Source: Pratylenchus scribneri (lineage: Eukaryota; Nematoda; Chromadorea; Rhabditida; Pratylenchidae). Taken from it: a DNA stretch of 64,000 nucleotides. A program made the translations under genes and the position numbers. Within the stretch, counting starts at the first letter, position 1. Each line of letters opens with the position of its first letter. This document shows, one piece after another, positions 43,701 through 54,500 of the stretch. The notes below the pieces were generated by a model. That model ran no database searches. It was not told the DNA's origin and saw only the letters and a program-made list of their open reading frames with translations. The stretch lies in NCBI GenBank assembly GCA_030063045.1, contig JAQSEB010000033.1, positions 2,728,001-2,792,000 on the forward strand. The letters are read 5' to 3'.

Positions 43701-46700
43701 CCACAAATTATGCATCCCACCCCACCCCAACCAATTGGTTCAAGAGGGCAAGGGGAAGGGGACAATTAATTCGGTCCATTGAATGGACTTTCAATTGTGG
43801 TGGCCACTGGCCACTTCCTCAACTATATAAGGCAGATGAATAATGAGGCTTATTAAGAGGGAATAAGGGGAAATGGAATTTGACTTGTAAGAAAGTTTAA
43901 AAATTTAGGGTGTTGGCAAAGAATTTGTGAATAAAATAAACCAGAATTAAGATTCAATTTTTGTGAAATAAATTCCTAGGAATTAAAGCAAGAAATGCCA
44001 AAACAATTCTACACTTTTTGATCAGTAATTTTAAAAGAAAAAAAAGCACATTCTCTGGCTGTTTTATAGGAAAGAAATCAGGGGAACTTTACCAACTGTA
44101 CTCATTCTTTTGGCCATAGCTCGTCAAGGAAGCAACCAATTCAAGAAGGCGATATGCCATTTAAAAGCCCTAAATGCCCTCTAAAAAGTGGCCCAAACTA
44201 ATTTTCAAAAATTAAAAATAATTGTTAAATAAGCGGCTTTTCTTCCCAAAATCCAGGTTCATAACATTCAAAGACATGTAACTTTTTTAGATTTGTGAAT
44301 TTTTAAAATTTAAATAGTCTAAATTGTAGAGAAAACTCAGTCCTTAAAAATGGCATATTGCCTTCCAAAATTGGCTCATTCATTGCTCTCTAAGTTGTAG
44401 ATAATATGGCCAGTAGGTACCTAAATGATGATAGGAGGATATTTATCCGTGTCCACGGCTCAATAAAATAAACCAAAATCTCCGGTGATCTTAATAATCA
44501 TCATTTCCGACAACTAAAAGGATGCCCCATTAAATTCCCTTCTCTACATAATCTTTCCTTCTTTGGTGCAAATTGTTGGCCAATCCAAGTGGAGGCCAAT
44601 GACCAAAAAAGAGGGGGGTGGGTGGTTTTGAATAGGATGGTCAAGAATGAGAGAAGAAGTCCAATTATTTCCATAAGAGGAAGGGGTAAGATGAGCTTCA
44701 CACAATGAATGGAATTATGAATGAGGGGACCGAAGAAGTCAATTGTGTGTGTTTTCCCCCGGAGGGGCACAAATTGACTCCTTCAATTCAATTCAATTCC
44801 TTCCTTCCTTCCTTCCATTCTTCTCCCTCCTGGGATGCGCACCCCAAAAATTTCCCGCAATTTTCGTTGCGGGAAGGCAAATGAGGGTGGATGGGGAGAT
44901 GGGCACATCTGCCGCCAGCCATCCCAATTTTGGGGAAGGAAGGGAAAATGCCCAAACGAAAAGCGGATTAACTCGGCATTTTCAACTCTTCCTCATCATT
45001 TTGGGCCATCAAACTGGATTTTGGGCAGGAAATTTTAGGGGATGAATGTGATTTTGAAATGGAAAATTGTCCTTCATGCAGACATTCTATTAAAAAAATG
45101 ATTTTTTCTGCAAATTTTGAAGGGTGCAATCAAATTTGGAAATGTGAACCTAATTTCGAAAATTTGAAATGAATTTGGAAGAAAGGAAAAATTTTGAAAT
45201 TAAGAAAATGTCATTCGAATTGGAAATATTTAAATTAATTAAATCGGTACTCTTCGTATCTAATGACAATGAGTAAAAAATAAGAATTTGGCAACCATTT
45301 TTAAGGCCAGATATCTTCAATTCAATATAAATATCTAGAATTTCGGAATGAATATGAGAATAGAACAGAGGCTAGACAGAGGAATAGATTTCACAAAGTG
45401 CCTAGTAAATTGGTTAAATTTTTGAGTCACAAAAATGATAATTTTTCAATAAAAATGCTAATTTTGAAATAAAAATGATTACCAAAATTATATAAAAATA
45501 AAATGTAAGATTTATCCAAGTTCAACTTTTAATATTTTATATATAAATTTCCAATCTAATTTTGGCAAATTTTGCAGGTCTGGTTCCAGAATCGCCGAGC
45601 CAAGGTAGCCCAAAAAATGGCCACATTCCCTCCCTTCAAAATGCCATTTTTCAGTATCGCAAACAGGAAAAGCAATTGCAAAAGGCGGCGGCCGTCTCGG
45701 CGGCGGCAGCCGGTTCAGCCAGCGGACTTGGCCCAATGTTGGCGCAGGCCCAGGCCAGCATGTTGGCCCAACATCAGCAGCAACAGGCGGCAGCCGCTGC
45801 CGCAGCCGTCGCAAGCCAACAGGCCAGGGAGGCGGCTGCCGCTCAATCAACATTGGCTAACGCCTATGGCACAACTGGGACGAATGGAGGAGGAGGAGGA
45901 GGAGGCCGAAGTGGTGTCATCGAAAACTATTGGTCAGTGTACAAATGGACATTTTTAATGAGGAGGATGAATGGGAAATGTGGCCTAAATTTAAATTGGC
46001 GGAGCAAAAGAATAAGGTGCTAGGTCGATTCCACAATTGTACAAATATACAGTTTTTGGCTTCTACCAAATCAGAAACTGGTTATAGACCCCAAAAACTT
46101 TATAACATTTTGTAGATCTCATCGAAACGCATCAAAATGGTATACAATTTGTTATGGTTTGGTCAAAATTAAAGAGTATTAAACCATTTTTCCAGATTTT
46201 GGTCTTAAACTTTCTTATTTTGGGCCAAAAGCTAACATATTATATACCAATCGATGCGTCTTGATGAAATCTACAAAATGGTATAAGGTTTATGGGGTCT
46301 ATAACCAGTTTCTGATTTGGTTGAAGCCAAAAACTATATTTGTACCATTGTGGAATCGCCCATATTTGTACCGCCCTTTGTCTATTCTGGAATCAACCCG
46401 GACAAAAGAATAGATACATCCAAAGTTAGCACAGGGTCAACTTGATGCCGTTTATAATAATTCCTCAAAAATTGAACCAATTGGAATGATTTTAAGATAT
46501 TAAATTAAAAGAACAAACAATTTATTATCTAATAAATATTATTAATTTTATTTAAATTGGCTTAGAATATGCTCAAAAAATCAATGAAATTTGGCTAATC
46601 TTTTTCTTTAAAGGTCATTTTAAATGGTTTTTTGGGCAAATTTGAAAAATTTTGGCCAAATTCAAAATAAATTTAATATTATAGTATATAGCCTGTCAAT

Positions 46701-48310
46701 GCCAAATGGCTAAGAGCCTTTCCTATTTGTCCTACGGTATCCCCAATTTTTGCCTAATCTCCCCGTCACCCTATCAATCAAATATTGCTCCAATCTGTAT
46801 TTCTTAAGCAGCCTTTTTTCCCTCCTATCTGTCTTCTTTTTCCCTTCACAGTATTTTACCACATTTTCTCGCCCAATTAATAAAGAATAAATTAAATTCG
46901 AGTTCACCTTATACCAGAGGTCCCAGATGTACTTTATTTACTGATTTTTACTTTTTTTGAAGGGTCAAATCTTTGAAAATAAAAATGTACTTTTTTAAAG
47001 ATTTGTACTTTATTTTTGACTTTTGTGTGCTTTTTGTACTTTTTTTCACAAAATTATGAAAAAATGGTAAATTTTTTCGCTGCGCGGCCATTTTTGGCTC
47101 AAATTTTTCTCTGCGGCGAGAAAAATTGTAAAAATTTCTTCGCAAAAAACATGTTTAAAAAATTTTTATCAATTTATTTTAGCCTAAAAAGAAAATCTTT
47201 ATTTTGACCCTAAAATCTTTATTTTCGAGGCCATCGTACTTTATTTGAAAAAAAAATCTGGGACCTCTGCCTTATCCCTATAAAAAATGCAAATTATTTA
47301 TCAAAAAATTCCTTCAAGGTGTCCCTCCGGCTATGCCACAATGCCGGCAATGGGTCGTCCAATGGGCAGCAGTGGCGGAGGCACAACGGCCGCATACCAT
47401 TCCATGGGTCAATATGCCGCTATGGGTTCATTCGGCACGGCGGCCGTGATTGGCACACCACAATTGAGTGGATGTTTTGGAGGCGGTGGCAATGATTCGT
47501 CGGCAATGGATGAAGTGTACAGGAATTTTTATAAGGTAATTCTTTACATTTTTAGGGAATAGGAATATTTAATTTGCTGAAAAAATTGAAATTGCCAAAA
47601 ATTTTATTAAACCCATAAACTTATAGTCAATCAATAGGTCTCGACAAAATGTATTATTTGATTATATTTTGCCTTGGGTTTAATCAATTCTAATTTAGTT
47701 TTGAACCAAAACCAAAATGGGTTTAAGCCGTTTAATACCCTTTAAATGTTGACCAAACTATTAAAAATTATATACCATTTAATGCATCTTGACAAATCTA
47801 TCCAATTTTGGGTAAATTTGGTTTGTGAATGTAGGATAAACCCTTAAACCATCATAATTATTTGATGTACCCTTTTTTTCGACAATTTCAATATGGGAAA
47901 ATATTAATTTACCCAAAAAATAATTAATTTACCTAAATTTTTCGTGTCATTATATTTTTGAGGCCATATAACTTAGCCATAACTAGGTAATGGGTATTAG
48001 GGCTAAAAGCGTTAGGTTCAGAGCAGCAGGATGGGATTAGGGGCTAAAGGCTAGGGAATCTTAAACAAGTCTGATTTGGCCAAGTTATATGGCCTAAAAA
48101 AATTATTTTTCGATAAAATTTGGGTAGACTTCCATTACAAATTATTTGGCAATTTCGATATTATCCATTTGCATTTTTCGTGATTCTAAATTTTTGATTA
48201 AATCCAAAATTTATCAGCAACAACAAAATGGCGGGGGAACGGCCACGGCAACAATTGCCGCAGTCTCATCCGCTGCCGGCATCAACAATTATAGCCAAGG
48301 GGCCCAATGA
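40739..48310 (+). CDS. unc-42: Paired-class homeodomain transcription factor, UNC-42/PROP1-like
   Basis: Seven exons: 40739-41032, 42250-42602, 43145-43280, 45578-45604, 45655-45932, 47319-47535, 48218-48310. Phases close, 465 residues. A complete homeodomain spans about 216-276: [60 protein letters not shown]. Position 50 is Gln. Residues HYPDIY, LNEARIQ and [15 protein letters not shown] resemble UNC-42/PROP1 more than PHOX2 or PRRX, by recall only. The flanks are Gln/Gly/Ala-rich, with alanine and histidine/glutamine runs. In C. elegans UNC-42 specifies command interneurons and other neurons. Intron 3 has a GC donor that splits the homeodomain between RIQ and VWF. Intron 1 also appears to use GC (CAACAG|GCCAGT, weaker). 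Introns hold satellite A4, an M1 foldback, three other elements and repeats. Confidence 0.85.
41741..42109 (+). repeat. Dispersed 32-bp satellite, array A4, in homeobox intron 1
   Basis: About 12 units, AGAATAATTCCGCCTG core, alternating TTTTCGCTT and TTTTCACTT variants. Confidence 0.9.
44106..44420. mobile_element. Foldback MITE M1, copy h (homeobox intron 3)
   Basis: Left arm 'cttttggccatagctcgtca', 'aaggcgatatgccatttaaa', 'gccctctaaaaagtggccc'; right arm more degenerate ('tggcatattgccttccaaaa'). Confidence 0.7.
46022..46370. mobile_element. Palindromic foldback element P1 (homeobox intron 5)
   Basis: Left 'cgattccacaattgtacaaa' and 'aatcagaaactggttataga' are mirrored by right 'tctataaccagtttctgatt' and 'tttgtaccattgtggaatcg'. 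About 350 bp; the interior resembles family C. Confidence 0.7.
46436..46690 (+). mobile_element. Half copy of foldback T1 (homeobox intron 5)
   Basis: 'gatgccgtttataataattc' followed by 'aaattaaaagaacaaac' and 'attaattttatttaaattgg' follows the left arm of T1 at 30.4 kb. The right arm is missing. Confidence 0.5.
46715..46818 (+). repeat. Family E 100-bp dispersed repeat (copy 2)
   Basis: 'cctttcctatttgtcctacg', 'ccccgtcaccctatcaatca', 'aatattgctccaatctgt'. Inside homeobox intron 5. Confidence 0.6.
46915..47269. mobile_element. hAT-like MITE, 355 bp (homeobox intron 5)
   Basis: Exact 14-bp terminal inverted repeats CAGAGGTCCCAGAT / ATCTGGGACCTCTG starting with CAG as in hAT elements. Flanks CCTTATAC and CCTTATCC match at 7 of 8 positions, fitting an 8-bp target duplication with one later change. 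Short spurious ORFs only. Confidence 0.75.
47640..47885 (+). repeat. Family C repeat in homeobox intron 6
   Basis: 'tttgaaccaaaaccaaaatg', 'taagccgtttaataccctt', 'attatataccatttaatgca', 'gtaggataaacccttaaacc' in the family order. Confidence 0.55.
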
Positions 48311-48599
48311 TGATCGAAATCGAATGGGAAATTATTTAATGAGTCAACAATTTTTATTAAATGCCAAAAAAATGCACAAATCTATCTCCATCTTTTATTT
48401 TCCACACATTTTTGTCCAATTTTTTTGATCTCGTAATTTTCTCATTTTGTGTGAATAAACTTGAAAATTTACTAGAAATTTACATAAAAATTTATTAAGG
48501 TAAGGCGATTCTTTATTATAATCCTGCGGAAAATGAAAATATGATTATTACATAATGTGAAGGATAAAAAGTATTAACAAAGGAAAAAGGGTGGATTTA

Positions 48600-48702
48600 A
48601 AAGGCAAGACAGATTGGGGCAATATTTGATTGATAGGTGACGGGGCAATTAGACAAAAAGTGGGGGTACAGTAGGATGAATAGGAAAGACCCTTATAAGG
48701 CA
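48600..48702 (-). repeat. Family E 100-bp dispersed repeat (copy 3, inverted)
   Basis: 'agacagattggggcaatatt', 'tgattgataggtgacggggc', 'gggggtacagtaggatgaat' is the reverse complement of the copies at 46.7 and 62.5 kb. Confidence 0.65.
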
Positions 48703-48814
48703 TTATTGTCATTGACAAAACTAATAATAAGAAATAGAAAAGGAAAAAAACAAAACCAGCGGGAGATTGGATGAGGCGGCAAAATCATAGAAAAAAGATG
48801 CCAAAATCACTGTC

Positions 48815-49080
48815 TTTGCCCCCACTTGACTGTATTATTGGCAAATTTATTAGCCCACTTTATTGTTTCTTTCCCTTTTCAAAACTATAAAATAAAGCAA
48901 TATCCCATTCTCCTCCTCTTCGGTCTCAATTGCTGTTGTCAATACCAATTGAAGTGGCTTCTGGTTGATTAAGTGTATTGGGGGCCGCGGCATATTTTAT
49001 TTTGATCCCCTCAATAATGTTCATTGGCCATGTTCAAAAATGTGTATGTAAAATAACGTCAAAGGTCAATCAATATAGGC
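48815..49080 (+). repeat. Diverged repeat D, copy 2
   Basis: 'ctgtattattggcaaattta', 'cactttattgtttctttccc', 'caatatcccattctcctcct', 'tcaattgctgttgtcaatac', 'aataatgttcattggccatg', matching copy 1 (38.8-39.1 kb, opposite strand) in order. Confidence 0.55.
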
Positions 49081-49196
49081 AAAAATAAATGAATTAATCC
49101 CCTGCTGAGTGAGTTGGATTGGTTTATTTGTTGAGAAGACAGAAAAAAACTGCAATTTATGTTCTTTTTGATTTGATTGTCAACGGCAAAATTTCC

Positions 49197-49933
49197 GCTT
49201 AGAATAATTCCGCCTGTTTGTATTTTCGCTTAGAATAATTCCGCCTATTTTGTGTTTTCGCTTAGAATAATTCCGCCTGTTTGTGTTTTCGCTTTTAGAA
49301 TAATTCCGCCTGTTTTGTGTTTTCGCTTAGAATAATTCCGCATGTTTTGTGTTTTTGCTTAGAATAATTCCGCCTGTTTTGTGTTTTCGCTTAGAATAAT
49401 TCCGCATGTTTTGTGTTTTTGCTTAGAATAATTCCGCCTGTTTTGTTTAGGCTTAGAATAATTCCGCCTGTTTTGTGTTTTCGCTTAGAATAATTCCGCC
49501 TGTTTGTGTTTTCGCTTTTAGAATAATTCCGCCTGTTTTGTGTTTTGGCTTTTAGAATAATTCCGCCTGTTTGTGTTTTGGCTTTTAGAATAATTCCGCC
49601 TGTTTGTGTTTTGGCTTTTAGAATAATTCCGCCTGTTTTGTGTTTTGGCTTTTAGAATAATTCCAACTGTTTTGTGTTTTCGCTTAGAATAATTCCGCCT
49701 GTTTTGTGTTTTTGCTTAGAATAATTCCGCCTGTTTTGTGTTTTCGCTTAGAATAATTCCGCCTGTTTTGTGTTTTCACTTAGAATTATTCCGCCTGTTT
49801 TGTGTTTTCGCTTAGAATAATTCCGCCTGTTTTGTGTTTTCGCTTAGAATAATTCCGCATATTTTTGTGTTTTTGCTTAGAATAATTCCGCCTGTTTTGT
49901 GTTTTTGCTTAGAATAATTCCGCCTGTTTTGTA
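49197..49933 (+). repeat. Dispersed 32-bp satellite, array A5 (largest)
   Basis: About 23 units of 31-34 bp with the AGAATAATTCCGCCTG core and several variants (TTTTGGCTTTT, CCGCATG). It sits between the convergent 3' ends of the homeobox and flp-21 genes. Confidence 0.9.
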
Positions 49934-50211
49934 ATCAAACTTATTAAATCAATTTCCCAAGAATTACATTGCCCATTAATTTATTTGTTCACATCAGAAA
50001 AATATAGAAATAAACAAAAAGGATATGCTCAAAGGGATTGGGAAAGGAGGGGAATTTGCTGGCATTTTTTCGGTCGGTCGGTTTGGTTTGGCGTGCATGA
50101 GTTTTTTCATATTTTCCATCATTTCGTCCTTCCCATCATCGCATTTTTTTCCATCCGCACCATTCACTGCTTTTCCTCCATTCAATTAATTTTTGGCATT
50201 TTTGGCATTTT

Positions 50212-51592
50212 TCATCGTCTTCCGAATCGCAATGGTCTGGGCCCAAGGCTGCCCCGCTTTTGGCCACCGTTCAATCCGACTGCTGATGGCATCCTGAGAA
50301 ATTTAATTTAATTTAGAATGGAAATGAATGGAATTTTTTTGAAATTTTATCTCTACATTAAATACATGAGTCGGCCTAATGCATTTTTTTGATGGATTTT
50401 GGAAATTTAATCAATGTTTTGAAATTTAAATTACCGTATTTTTTGTGGTGTTAAAAATTGGTACTTATCTGTTATCTGCCGGGTATATTGAGTTAACCTA
50501 GACTTATTCTGCCAAAATTGTAAAAATTTTAACACAAAAAATGTTGTTTAAAATACTGAACCGATAAATATCCTAAAATCATCATCCGAAAAAGTTTGGA
50601 AAAATCATTGTTCAATTATTAATGGTATTTTTTAAATTATATTTCATATTCATACTATATGTGAGGGATTTTTAAAGGAATTTGATTGACAACAATATTA
50701 TTTATATTCGACCATTATTAAGTGGAGTAAAAAAAATTAATTTAAATATCAATCTCTACCATTTTGGTCTTTCAAATTAACCCACAGGCCTAATCTCACA
50801 CCCAGATCGGAGGATATTGCCTAATTGCCGCGAATTAGTTTCTGTAAAATGGATTTGCAATCAGATGGGAATAATCTCCTCAAAATGTTCAATTTGAATT
50901 CATTTTTATTTACCTTCTTTCTGGCACCACCCAATAGGATTGCTGTGGCATTTCATCAATTGGCTCCAGAATTAATTCACCGGTTTGGCCATCGTCCATT
51001 TGGAAGGGAACATCAATGATGGCTGGGGAACCTGGCAATGCTGGTTTGGCTTCTGAAAAATTTTTGGTTGATGGATGAAAAATTTCGGTTGATTCATAGT
51101 GAAAATTGGGGCGAAAGTTGGAATTTTTGGCCATATTTTCAGTGGGGCATTAGCCAATTTCGGAAGGCAATTTATCATTTGAAAGCCCAAAGTGTCCTCT
51201 ACAAAGTGGCTTATTAAAAATTTTATTATTTCTACCATTAGAAAAGATAACATCTCCTAGAGTGAAAAGAGTTCGAATTTTCAGAAGTAAAAATGTTTAT
51301 TTTACAAAAATTTTACATAAATTTTCAAAAATTATAAAAGCCACTTTTTAGAGGACATTTAGGGCTTTCAAATGTCGTAACGCCTTCCCAAATTGGTTGC
51401 TTCCTTGTTGAGATATGGCCAATAGAATGGGCCAAGGTATCTCCAAAATAGCCCAAACTTGCCTGTGGTCCTGATGTTTGAAGACAATGCCAAAACAAGC
51501 AAAGAGAAAAGGGCCAAAGTGCGCAAATGGCGACGGAATGATTGGTTTCTGATTGATGAGGAGGGGATGGCGGTGGATGAGGTGGATGACAT
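50212..51592 (-). CDS. flp-21: FLP-21-type RFamide neuropeptide precursor
   Basis: Three exons on the minus strand: 51592-51463, 51052-50914, 50293-50212, phases closing to 116 residues. The last exon encodes one peptide between dibasic sites: KR-GSLGPRPLRFG-RR then stop. C. elegans FLP-21 is GLGPRPLRFamide, an NPR-1 ligand, so the match is specific; here a Ser is inserted after the first Gly. The first exon has a hydrophobic segment (LRTLALFSLLVLALSSNI) after a basic Ser-rich stretch of about 24 residues, acting as signal peptide; a start at an internal Met is not available. The middle exon is acidic spacer ending MPQQSYWVVPERR. Intron 1 uses a GC donor (CACAG|GCAAGT) and contains an M1 foldback. 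Confidence 0.9.
51130..51431. mobile_element. Foldback MITE M1, copy i (flp-21 intron 1)
   Basis: Arms 'ggaaggcaatttatcatttg', 'aaagtgtcctctacaaagtg' and 'gccactttttagaggacatt', 'ttgttgagatatggccaata'. Confidence 0.7.
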
Positions 51593-54500
51593 TTTGGAGA
51601 ATTTGAGTAGATGTGGATTTGCTTTATTGAGGGGCGAATGAGGAGAATGGCTAAATTTAATTAAGGATTTTATAATTAATTAAAGTTAATTAAAAAATGC
51701 CCAAATGGAAAAGCAAAATTGGGTTGGGGTTGGGGGAAGGGGAAATGTGGCCTTTTGAACTGCAGGCTAATAAGATAAAAATGGGCTGTGAATAAAAAAA
51801 AATAAATGAATAATGTCATTTTATGGCCAAAAAGAGTTTCTAGGTTAACTAAAAAGATAAATTAAATCATAAAATGCCATGCCATCATTTTTGGATGGCA
51901 CAAAGGGCACATTTCGCCGAATTTATTCTTTTGTGATCCCCACCCCCAATTTTTCTCCCATTTCCTTCCTTCCTTTCTGCGGGGAATTTCGTTCGCCTCG
52001 TTTTTTAATAATTCAAAACGGCTTAACCTCAATGGAAATTTTGCCCTATATTCTCGAAAATAATCCCCCCCCCCCCCCCCCCCCCCCCACTTACTCAGAA
52101 AATTGAGATGTCAACAGTGAAAAATTTGCGGAAATGAATTCCATGTCGACAATTAATCAGAGATTGGCTGACCTCAAGTTAGACCTTGAGCTCAATGTAG
52201 ATCTGGACCTGGAGCTCAAGGTCCAGATCGAGTCAAGTTGAAAAATTATAGGTCAGCTCAAGCCCAGGTCGAGTCGAGTTGCAAAAATTCAAGATCTACC
52301 AATCTATGCAATTAATTATAATTATGTCTGGTTTAAAAAATGACTTCGGAATTTAACTAAATGCCGTAAAAAATGTCAAATGTATTTTTTTTTTTGAGAT
52401 TTTTGTATGCCTAAAAAGCCCTAGATATAAAGCTAATTTTCTCTTCTGGATTATTGGCTCTTGAAATTATCCAAAAAGAGTTGGCTAATATTTGGCTTTT
52501 ATAAAACAAAGATTGGCAACAAAATATTCTGCGCCGATAAAAAAGAGGAAAATCCAATGGCATTCAAAGATATTTTTGGACGAAAATAATCCCAAAACAA
52601 TATGTCGACATAAATTTAATAATAACCAGAAAATGATGCGGATTGCGGATGTGAGCCAAAATTTTTAATAAAATATGCCTAAATAATAAAATAATAGTAA
52701 TGGCTGGGATGGAATTGGCGCATTCATCAAAAATTGTGTTTGAATGGTAAATTAACTGGCAACAAATTGGCCATTTTATATGTGATGGATGTTGGTCTTT
52801 TTTTTGATGGATGTGTGTGCGGTACATTTTTTGAACTATGTGTGACATGTGGCATTGGCAATGTTTGTGGCATTTTAGATGGGGCTTGGTTGGCATTTAA
52901 GTTTTAGTTTTGGTGCAGATGAAAAAAAAGGAAAAAGCTATATATTTTTTTGATAAATCAACCTTTGAATAATTTTTGTAAACAAAAAGCAATTATTAAT
53001 TTATCAATATATTATTTGGTATTTTCGGTTTATTTACCTCCAGCAGTAGTAAGGAAATTTTTTTTGAAACTTTAATTATATTTTTCATAAATGTTTTTAA
53101 AACAATGGAAAAATTTTTATTTTTGGGACTTATTAGTATTTTATGACTAATTTTAATTTTGGGAAAACATTGGGTAATTTGGGGAATCATAGGGGTGACT
53201 TTTGAGGAGTTAATAATTCGGTAATAAATATGATAATATTCCTTATTTTGAGCCCAAAATATTATGTCATAATAAAAGAATGAGATATATATGACTTTTT
53301 GTTAGACTGACATAAGAAGATTTAGATTAAACTTTGGCTGTGAGTCAAGATTATCAAATAATTACGTTTAAATCGAGAAAAAATGTCTGGCTATTAAATG
53401 TTATGAAGCCTGAAAGTTTGAATAAATATGAATAAATAAAAGAATCATTTGATAAATTAGCCCTCAAGGCAAAAAAGTTTTCCAGAATTTACAAGTTTTA
53501 GTTGTAAAAAGTTAGACTTATAAATTGGTTTGATTAAATTGAATAAAGAGGATGTCAAAATGCAAAGACGACCGTATGAAATGGGAATTTAAGGGGGATG
53601 TGTCCGATGAAATGAAAAGGTAATAGGTCTGATTTTAAATGCTTAAATTTCTTTTATAATGGACGGGGGCGGGGCAAATGAAAAAATTTTAATGGATTGG
53701 CCAATGCCCCAAAACATAGAAAATCCCTCAAAAAATGCGAAAATTGCCCAAATTCCCAGGAATCTTTTATTTCGGAGTCTTTCAATTTTGCTTTTTTTTA
53801 AACGTTTTCTGCGCATTTTTAAACGGTAAAACAATTAGTTGAAAGCGTAAATCTCACGCAAATTTTGAATGAGCGAAAATTTAGTGCATTTTTGTCAGGA
53901 AATTTGACATTTTTTTGGGGCAAATTGTGGGAAATGTCCAATATTTAAGGGTGGAATGGCACTTTGGTACAATTTGGCATATCACTTTGGTGCGCATGAG
54001 TGCCGTGGGCGGTTCCATCAAAATTGAGGAAAAAAAAGGAAAATGCCGAAAATTTTGATGGAAAACAACGAGGCAAAAATGTGTGGGAATGAATGATGCT
54101 AAAAGGCATTTTATGTGGTTGAGGACAAATTTGGGAGAATGCCGAATGCCAATGTGCTTCATCAAAATTTGTGGGGGAATGATGTTGATGTGAATGACGG
54201 ATTTGGTGCATGCGCGCAAATTTAGTAGTCCCAGGAAAATGGCGACATTATTTTGACCTCCAATGGAAAATGGATGAATTTGGAAGGGAAAAGTGCCGTC
54301 CAAATTCAAGTGCACTTTTCTGGGAATTGGTCAAAAACAAATGAGGCCAAATTGGAAAGTAGGACAAGATTTGACCAACAAGCAAAGAATGCAATGAATA
54401 TAAAGTGTGAATTGTGAATGGACTCAAAATAATGCACAAAAATAGTTCCGCATTGCGCGAATTGCCAGAGGATGCCTCAAAGGAATTCATCAGCCAAAGA

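Larger units (their letters stand above)
48311..50211. other. Spacer between convergent homeobox and flp-21 genes
   Basis: AATAAA near 48453 likely ends the homeobox transcript. It then holds a family E repeat, repeat D copy 2 and satellite array A5 (listed separately). No gene supported. Confidence 0.55.

Noticed and set aside
53881..54490. Minus-strand ORFs of 80-144 codons
   Set aside because: No splice sites in phase and no recognisable motifs; composition matches surrounding AT-rich DNA.
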